A stretch of DNA of 64,000 nt from Diphasiastrum complanatum (lineage: Eukaryota; Streptophyta; Lycopodiopsida; Lycopodiales; Lycopodiaceae): NCBI GenBank assembly GCA_029204225.1, contig CM055103.1, positions 44,583,095 through 44,647,094 of the forward strand, given 5' to 3'. The notes beneath the pieces are model-generated. The model had not been told where the DNA came from, ran no database searches, and saw only the letters and a program-made list of their open reading frames with translations. Both the position numbers and the translations under genes were made by a program. Of this stretch, positions 56,256 to 64,000 are shown in pieces. Position 1 is the stretch's first letter. The number at the start of each line of letters is the position of its first letter.

Positions 56256-57137
56256 AAGCAAGATCTTCGACCCTAGAAGGATAAAAAAATATGTATTGGT
56301 TCAAAAAATATGTTGTGGGTCGAATTTCTCGAGGTCAAAAAAATTAGACCTGATCCGAACCAAACATGTTCAAAGGTGCTCGGATAATTTAGTGAAGGCT
56401 CAAAAAAATTTCGAATTGATCCGACCCGACCCAGGGTTGGAATTTTCCTGCTAAGGAAAAACTCGAGCCTTTTGTTTTCTTGGTTTTGTAAAGTTTTTAG
56501 GATGCTCATTAACAAATGGATTTGAGGTTGAGCATCGAATTCCAACAAGTCCACCCACTTTGTACGTACATTAACTGTAATGAGGCAGTTGTAATAACTA
56601 CAACAAAAGGTAGTTGTAGATATTTTGTAGGATATCAATCCTAGAATCTTCATCAGAAAACTTCTTTTGATTATTCGAGTTTTCTATACAGCGTTATCAT
56701 GCTCAACCAGCTGAAGTTATTACTTCAAGAAATTGTACTCATTGTTGATATTAATCAGAGTGCAAATTCTCAGTCTCATTTGTTTGAATCATTCAATTTG
56801 AATATTCTATTGTAGTTTGTGGCACCTTCAATCCTACATCAAGCCCGCTCATCAACTTCCGCTCATTCCCACTGATTTTCGACAGTACTTTCTAGCACGT
56901 TACATAATTTTCTTTTAAGGAATACTTGCATAATTTTTTGAAAATTTATTTGGATGACCTTGGTGTGTGATGGAGATGAGAAAAGCCCCTGAAGAAGAAG
57001 AAAGAGAGGGAAACATAGGTGTAGGTTAGAGCATGATACATATTATGATTCTTTGATTAGATTGCACGTCCACATTCAAATCTCACACAAGCCATGAGCA
57101 CAACATCACCATCAACACACACGAGCGTGCATGCGTG
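56256..57137 (-). repeat. Inverted Gypsy-related segment matching 38.5-38.9 kb
   Basis: The best match, about 56560-56830, is the reverse complement of 38.52-38.89 kb (AACTACCTTTTGTTGTAG, ATATCAATCCTAGAATCTTCATC, CTCAACCAGCTGAAGTTATT, GTTGATATTAATCAGAGTGC). Near 56280 GGATAAAAAAATATGTATTGG resembles the flank of LTR-A' at 38.97 kb, but in direct orientation. No coding domain is readable. Confidence 0.6.
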
Positions 57138-57168
<31 letters not shown>

Positions 57169-57209
57169 TCACTCACTCACTCACTCAGTCACTCACTCAC
57201 TCACACACA
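57138..57209. repeat. AC / ACTC compound microsatellite
   Basis: (AC)n, then (ACTC)n with one interruption (CAGTC), then a short (AC)n. Confidence 0.95.
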
Positions 57210-58652
57210 ATAGCTCATTTCTATTCATTTGTGTAATGATAAATGTTAAAAAAAAAAATGCTTTTATTTAAAAATTTATATGTTTCAATATATGCAATTC
57301 AATGATTTTTTCAAGTTCCACAAAAAAAAAAAGTGGATAATTTCACCTTTTGACATCATCTCAACTTAATGTCATACATGGAAGTTATAATGATTCAAGG
57401 TTCCTACTTTGTTTTCTCATATGAAGCATATAAAGAGATTATTCTTTGTGCAAGAAGAATCTATATAATATGCTATGATATTTTGATGTTATTATGAACG
57501 TCCCTCGGATAGTAAATGTAATGCTATATAGCCCATAATTATGTATAATAACAAGGTGTTCATATCATAGCTAGACTAGTGTCATGGTATTATAGAAAAC
57601 AGCTTGAAGTCTATTAGGAGAATTGCCTAATTTCTTGGGCTTGCTATTCCATTAGTGAATCTTGTAGGTATGCTTTTTATGTATGCACGCAAAGCTTAAG
57701 ACAAAAGGCTCAAGAAGATACTATTCTTTTGATGTGGATTAACAAAGGATCAACATCAAAAGTTGACATGGACAATATTTGAGAGTGAGCCTCCAAGATT
57801 ATAGTCAAGACACAAATGTTGATGCAACTTCATGGTGGATCATCTTTGGAGCATTTGGTTAGTAAAATGAAGATGAACTAATGAAATTGAAGCAAAAACT
57901 CATCGAGAGTGGTAGTAAAAGATACAATGTGCTAAAAAAGGACAAGCGTCACTTTCCAAGGCAATTAATGGCTCAAAGAGAAAGCTAGAAATGTTTTCAA
58001 TGACCAACAAGAATGCACTTGCATCAAAACTCCTAACTAATTTTAGAAGGTGTTGAGAAAGTCTAATACAAAGACAAAGCTCTAGTCCCAAAATGAACTA
58101 GTTAGAAAAGAATTTCACACACATCTTCCTTGGCCCTTAAGGCAAATATGTGATTGATCAATGGAGGCAAATCAAGGAGACCTAATTCACCTTAGAAGGT
58201 TCAACACGTTGCAAAAAGAAAGAGAGACTACTACCTTGTTTGTGAAGAGAGCGAGTTTTTCATATCATAATGCTATCAAACTTTGATCAAAGCCTCTTGG
58301 ATGTTAGCTTGCTAGCTCCTAAAAATTTGTAAGCCATTTTCTTTTCATAGTGTATGATCCTTAATTTAAACTAGATAATTTGGTAGTTTTGTGCATACAT
58401 TGTCAAATGTAGGTATTTGCATTGTTTGTTTGTACAAGCTCTACTAAGCACGATTCTTTGATCACACTTTCACATGATATCATAGCCTTGTTAAGGCATA
58501 GCACAAGATCAACTTTGTTCATTTGTATTCGAAATTGGAAGTCTTGTGTAGATGGAGCACACTAAATGAATGATTTCAAACAGCTGCTTAATTGGCTAGC
58601 TGTAGTAGGCTCTACAATATCGAATGTATTGGTGATCTTGGAATTGGATCGC
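57210..58652. other. No gene recognised
   Basis: AT-rich with short frames only. If the primer site at 58653-58664 is real, the sequence to its left would be the leader and gag of a minus-strand Copia element, but I cannot read a gag motif. Confidence 0.4.
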
Positions 58653-58664
58653 GCTATGATACCA
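58653..58664 (-). other. Copia-type primer-site-like sequence
   Basis: On the minus strand TGGTATCATAGC, one base from the tRNA-Met primer site, two bases after the LTR end at 58667. Confidence 0.6.
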
Positions 58665-58666
58665 CT

Positions 58667-59725
58667 TGTTGGGGGTGGTACAGGTGTTAAGGAATTTAAT
58701 TTATCAGCTTTGATATCACTCTTGCTAAATGTAATATTCAGTCAAAAGAAAACCAACTTTGAATTATAGTAGAAGTGAAACAAACTGTACATTCAAACTA
58801 TTGATTAGATCATTTATTTGTCAAAGGAATATCTTGGTAGGTGTCGGTGACATCCATGAAGAGAGCGATACAGTTAGGCATTATGACAGCCATCCTTTCT
58901 TCAAATAGATATTTTGTATGAGTAGTGAGAACGAGTATCAATAGTAGAGAAAGAAGTTATAAAAAAGCATTCATCAGTGTACATACATGTAAAGAAAATA
59001 GAGAATTTGTATATTAACTATTGTGATAACAACGATTAGATCATGATCATGTGTCCAAAAATGGTTCACAATACTAATGCACTATTTGTTGTGATCCTAC
59101 TGAGAGATTGAATAATATTTCTAATTCTTGAATTACTTTCACTCTCTCTAATGATCTTTGATTCTATGGAATTAGATAGTCTGATATAATGGAGTTCGTA
59201 GAAGAACTCTGATTCACACACATACTATGTCTCTGTGTCATCACATATCATCATATTTTCATCATGTATCATCCTCTGTGTTACACCACTCTGATCTCTA
59301 TATATATATATATATGCGTCAGTTGCAGCAGTCATGAAGATTACAATCGTACCATTTAGTGTGAACTATACATGTAACAATCATAAAGTGATGTAGTTAA
59401 TGCATAGTGAATGATGACGTAGTCAGTATCGAATAGAGCAGAGAAAGAGCTCCATTTTGAGTGGTAATGTTGGCGAAGATCGAGAGTGTCGAATGAGTGG
59501 AGTCGACCAAGTCGGATGAGTCGGATCAACTGTTTGCCCTTGAGTTGAAGTCGATGGAGTCTGAGTCGGGTATGTCGAGTCGACCCTGCTTCAAAGTTGA
59601 CATATATACAGACTGTTCGACTTATGCGAGTAAGGCCGCATGTTGTTGTAGAGTGAGAATATTTACATAGTATAGGAGAACTCAGGAGATGAATTCAGGT
59701 GAGTAGGAGTAAAGATTAACCTCCA
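58667..59725 (-). repeat. Copia-3 LTR, about 1.06 kb
   Basis: In element sense it begins TGGAGGTTAATC after the purine-rich TTAAGGGGAAATAT and ends CACCCCCAACA, so it has TG...CA ends. A TA repeat (about 59.30 kb) and many GAGTCG/GTCGA words (59.48-59.59 kb) lie inside. The RNase H end of a Copia pol lies directly on its upstream side. Confidence 0.65.
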
Positions 59726-60775
59726 ATATTTCCCCTTAAGCTTAACCCTTAAAATCTTGAGTGAAGTTTAATAAAGTAGCTATGACAATATGCTTTTTCC
59801 TCGACTGACATCTAGTTAAAATGTTGGCCAACATATTATCAGTATTACAGTAACTTAATTTGACAACCTTGTTTAGAACTTTCTCTCTAGGAAAAAAAAA
59901 TTGAACTTTAATATGCTTAGTTCTAGAGTGAGTTCATGGATTTAGAGATAGAGCAATGCAGCTCTGATTGTCGCAATAGAGTATAGTTGGTCCGGTTTGA
60001 GAAAACCTCAAATCCTGGAGCAATCTTCTGAGCCAGATAATTTCCTTTACTGTAAAGATAGTTGCGATGTATTTGGACTCTATGGAAGGCAAAGAAATGC
60101 ATTTCTTCTTTCAACTATTCCATGAGATGGGTCGTCCTGCCAAAAAGCATAAATAGCAAGAAGTGGATTTTTGAGTATCCACATCACCAATCCAATCAGA
60201 GTTAGAATTAGCTTTCAAAATTAAAGCATCATATGTATTTCCATTATAGCACAAAGCATAGTGCTTCGTGGCTTGAATGTATCTTAATGTTCTCAATAGA
60301 GCTTTCTAGTGAGGCATGCTTGGATTCGACATAAATTGTGACAATGTGCTGACTATATAGACTACATCGGGTCATGTGCAAACCATGGCATATATGATCG
60401 ATTCGACTACCAACTGAAAGGGGTATTTGCACATCTCCTTCTTCTCTGCATTAGTCTTCGGGCACATGTCTTTCGACAATTTGAGTCATGGATCCATATG
60501 TGAGTCAATTATTTTGCAGTCTTTCATGTCGTACCTGTAGAGTACATTGGTTAGATACCTTTCTTGGCTTATCATGATCCTTCTGTTCGCTCTATCTCTG
60601 GTTATCTCAATACCGAGAAGGTAGTGCGCTGGTTCTAAATCGGTCATTTCAAATTCCTTCAATAATAGAGACTTTGTCTCTTGTAGTAAGTGATTCGAAT
60701 TGCTGATGATCAGAGGATCTTCAACATATAGAGCTATTATGATGTAGCTTGAGGCTCTACTCCCAAAGCTTTTTC
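59726..60775 (-). pseudogene. Copia-3 RT end and RNase H fragment
   Basis: Read from 60775 leftwards: SSYIIIALYVEDPLI (the catalytic YVDD box reads YVED), KEFEMTDLEPAHYLLGIEIT, RYLTNVLYRYDMKDCK, then LRTLRYIQATKHYALCYNG, SDWIGDVDTQKSTSCYLCFL and RPISWNS, then LPSIESKYIA, ILYCDNQSCIALSLNP and finally NMLANILTR. This is the second half of a Copia RT with its RNase H and C-terminus. Stops and shifts are present. The subfamily is that of the fragment at 17.7-18.2 kb, not that of Copia-1. Confidence 0.85.
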
Positions 60776-60778
60776 TGT

Positions 60779-61428
60779 TCGATCACAAGAATGATCCATG
60801 GTTCATGAATTATCATCTTCCTTTTGACCTATTGGTTTAATTGTCCATGTCAATGGATCAACTTTGACTGCAAGTTCATGATTTTGAAATGCAATCTTTC
60901 CTATACCCTAGTTATGAATTACTTGTGCAACTCGAACCAGTACTGCGCGATAAACCGACAGTGTTTCCGATAAGTCCGTCACTACAAAAGTAATGACAAA
61001 CTGGCTTGAGGCACCAACTTCAAGAATTCTCCCAAGGTAATGTTCATCTTACTTGACAGAATATTCACAATAAGTTTCATTTGCAATGCCTCAAGTTCTG
61101 TCATCTTGAAGGGGTCTTCACGATGATACAACTGAGTGTTAACATCCGTGCATTGATTTGATCTTTGCAAGGGATCTTGTAAATCTGATGGCAGTACCGG
61201 TGAATGAACTTCTTCTGCAGCTCTAACGATTTCCAAGGTCTCTTCTTCTTGTAGATCTTTAATCCAATGCCTCATATTATGGTATTTCTTATTTTCAGAA
61301 TTGAGGTCCAGATACACCCCTGATGTAGTAGTTCTATCAGTAACTGGAACTGACTCTCCAGGTTTTGGTCCAACAACAACTTCTTTCTGTTTCTAAGCTC
61401 TCGTAACAACCATCACTGGTGCACATGA
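60779..61428 (-). pseudogene. Gypsy pre-protease / protease-end fragment
   Basis: The minus strand reads VVTRA.KQKEVVVGP (61.4 kb), then ELEALQMKLIVNILSSKMNI..LGEFLKLVPQASL (61.09-60.98 kb), then RVAQVIHN..GIGKIAFQNHELAVKV (60.93-60.85 kb). These correspond to the pre-protease part and protease end of Gypsy B2 (42.8-43.7 kb). The protease core between them is deleted. The Copia-3 fragment follows directly, so two element families are fused here. Confidence 0.75.
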
Positions 61429-61430
61429 TT

Positions 61431-62180
<750 letters not shown>

Positions 62181-62811
62181 TGTTTATGGATCCACTGATT
62201 CAGAGGATCTGTTTACTACGGTTCTTTTACTTCTTGCTTACAGCTTCTACGCCTTGGTATTCTGCTTGTTACCAGGCTTTGTGGCATTCATTAGAAGTCT
62301 TCTTGATCTTACAATGCCAAACCAGGCAGAAGGGAACAGATTGTCATTGTAGTATATTTTTTTGTCCTGCCTGTCAGAGGACTACTCAAGGACGAACTCT
62401 TTTGAACACACTTACATTCATACATAGATGCAAGCCAAGAATGCTCATTCACAAATCAGAGTGCAGCCCAAATGAACATTCAATGGATTCTACAACTAGT
62501 TACTCCTAAAAACGGATTGAATCAGAGCCTAAACTTTACTAAGCTGAGCTACACTTGCATGAATTGACAAACCAAGAAACAAGAAACTAATCTACAGCAT
62601 GTTAGAAGTCCAAGAATCAAGAAACCAACCAGTCTATTGCGGGATTCACCATGAGGCTTACACAGTTCTTGCATGTCTTTCCTAGCTAGTATTTCTCGGC
62701 TCTCAGTCTTCATTAGTCTCATCTTCTTAGAGACCTCCTTGGTCTAAGGTGAGAGGTGCTCTTGAGTTGCTCTGTCCGAGTATCTTGGGAATTCGTCAGA
62801 ATCAGCCAACA
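62181..62811 (-). repeat. LTR-A copy, minus orientation, internally deleted (631 bp)
   Basis: It runs from TGTTTATGGATCC to CAGAATCAGCCAACA. The left part matches 28176 onward (GTCATTGTAGTATATTTTTTT). About 0.4-0.5 kb present in the 28.2-kb copy is missing at about 62640. No target duplication was found. Confidence 0.75.
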
Positions 62812-63520
62812 TCATCCCACCCCTAATGTGTTGCAAGACCCACTGCAACTCATATTGGACGATGTCGCTCCGCTTTGTATTGGCATCTTCGATCGTCACT
62901 TGGAAAAGCATAGATCCTCGTTCGCTTACATAAAACCAAGTGCTTATTGTCGCCAGTCTTTATCACAAAAACTCTTTTTTAGGAATTGCCGCAGTTATCC
63001 AGAATGTCTTATTGCTGCAATTGGTTGACATTCTCAAAATTGGAGAGCTCTCAACAGCTTCACAACTTGCATGCTCGAGTGCTTTCCATGTGTCTCTTTG
63101 TTTTGTCACTTGTATCTGCCATTGACTGTTTCATCTTTGGTTTTTTGGCAGATTCTATCTTCTGGGAGGTCTGTGTCCTCCATTCGCTTCTGGGTGTTTC
63201 CGTGGTTTCTCTCTCAGTTGAAGTTCCTGTCTCAAGGAAAACCTTCAATGTACAGGTTGCACAAACTTTGATTATCAGTCTCAAGGGGATGGACTCATCA
63301 AAAATTTGTGGTAGGAACACTTTTAGATGGACGGTTTGGTAACGGTAAGGAAACATGATGAAGGCTTGGTGGTAGGGTGAAGGAACTGATAGTCATACAG
63401 TTGCAGCCTTGGACCCTTGCAATGTCGAGCTTTGACCACCACTTGCTGGGTGAGGAGCTTGCTTTATTTGCAGGTTCACAGTTGTCTTCATCTTTCTTTT
63501 TCTGCAGCTCTTCCTCTCTT
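62812..63520 (+). repeat. Second copy of the unidentified segment at 36.5 kb
   Basis: It begins TCATCCCACCCCTAATGTG directly after LTR-A, as at 36487. It includes about 230 bp (62878-63108) lacking in the other copy. One frame there reads LLLQLVDILKIGELSTASQL, and it is followed by GTATCTGCC ... TTTTTTGGCAG, which looks like an intron. Further matches run to the TTTTTCTGCAGCTCTT sequence, after which the copies diverge. No protein family is recognised. Confidence 0.6.
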
Positions 63521-64000
63521 TATTTCTTCTAGCTGCTTTGCCTACTTTTGTAGGTCTTTTTCGGCTGAACAACCATTGTAGGTGGCATTTGGTCTTGGCA
63601 AGACATTTGCAATGATCTTTCAACTGCCTCGGTAGGACTATAAAAACTAGGGATTTCTCAGAAGAACAGTAAACTGATGATAAACAAATAGATGGAGGGA
63701 AGGGTGGCGGTGACAACGATAGATGGTGTGAACGATAGGCATAAGAGTAGATGCAGATGTTGTGGCAAGAGGGTTGGCTGGAGAAGGAGACTGATTTTCC
63801 AATGCTTGTGTTTCCCTTTTCTGAAGGATCTTCGTTGTGACTAGGATACTTCTTCTGATTGAGTCTCTTCGGATTACCCATCTGCCTTCTTTAGCCTTGT
63901 CTTTTTCATATTTGACTTGTGACCTTGGCTGTCGATCTTGCTGATGTTGTTGTTGGCAGTGTAACTGCTCCAGTGGATCCAAGCAGATTCACTCTCTCCC
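63521..64000. other. Window end, no confident gene
   Basis: Two overlapping minus-strand frames are open (63393-63881, 63647-63982; the latter reads MDPLEQLHCQQQHQQDRQ at its start). They have no known domain and conflict with each other, so at most one could be an exon. Confidence 0.3.

Noticed and set aside
63393-63982. Overlapping 162- and 111-codon minus-strand frames at the window edge
   Set aside because: No recognised domain, mutually exclusive frames, and part of the first lies over the duplicated segment; one could be an exon, but the sequence gives no support.

Overview
This window is plant nuclear DNA, and most of it is retrotransposon. The only convincing host gene is a long, intronless-looking PLS-type pentatricopeptide repeat (PPR) gene on the minus strand at about 12.8-14.9 kb. 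Its near-identical ~100-residue P-L-S cycles remind me of the expanded PPR families of ferns and lycophytes. With the dense nested LTR elements this suggests a large-genome, non-flowering vascular plant, most likely a fern (inference; no marker gene proves it).

Layout. 1-1.4 kb: AT-rich, nothing recognised. 1.4-7.4 kb: a decayed L1-like LINE (+) with ORF1, endonuclease and reverse transcriptase remnants, interrupted near 5.04-5.55 kb by unexplained sequence. 9.93-10.52 kb: a non-autonomous hAT-like DNA element with an 8-bp target duplication. 12.8-14.9 kb: the PPR gene. 17.2-19.7 kb: Copia and Gypsy fragments. 19.68-26.11 kb: a complete Copia element (Copia-1, minus strand) with 655-bp LTRs, a 5-bp target duplication, a primer binding site and an uninterrupted 1317-codon gag-pol. 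It sits in the 3' LTR boundary of a minus-strand Gypsy element. 28.2-36.5 kb: a Gypsy element (B1, gag and protease missing) mixed with several copies of a second LTR family (LTR-A) and a 25-bp tandem-repeat leader. 37.4-38.4 kb: another Gypsy gag remnant. 39.0-56.3 kb: a large Gypsy element (B2) with LTR, 25-bp repeat leader, gag, protease, RT, RNase H, integrase and a third coding region, split at 45.3-50.8 kb by a second, internally deleted Copia (Copia-2, 863-bp LTRs, 5-bp duplication). 56.6-64 kb: inverted Gypsy fragments, a Copia LTR with RT/RNase H remnant (Copia-3), more LTR-B and LTR-A copies, and a repeated unidentified segment.

How the parts relate. Copia-1 is the only element whose visible parts all look usable, so it or a relative could have mobilised the defective Copia-2. 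The Gypsy copies share one pol lineage. They end their LTRs at a TGGCGCCGTTGCC-type primer site, which with the integrase C-terminus suggests the Athila/Tat (non-chromovirus) branch. The most unusual features are the third ORF between integrase and the 3' LTR of the Gypsy family, the three 25-bp-period arrays built on a CTCAACCG/CTCGACCG core, and the repeated CACACGTGTG palindromes in the Copia LTRs. All percentages and boundaries were read by eye.
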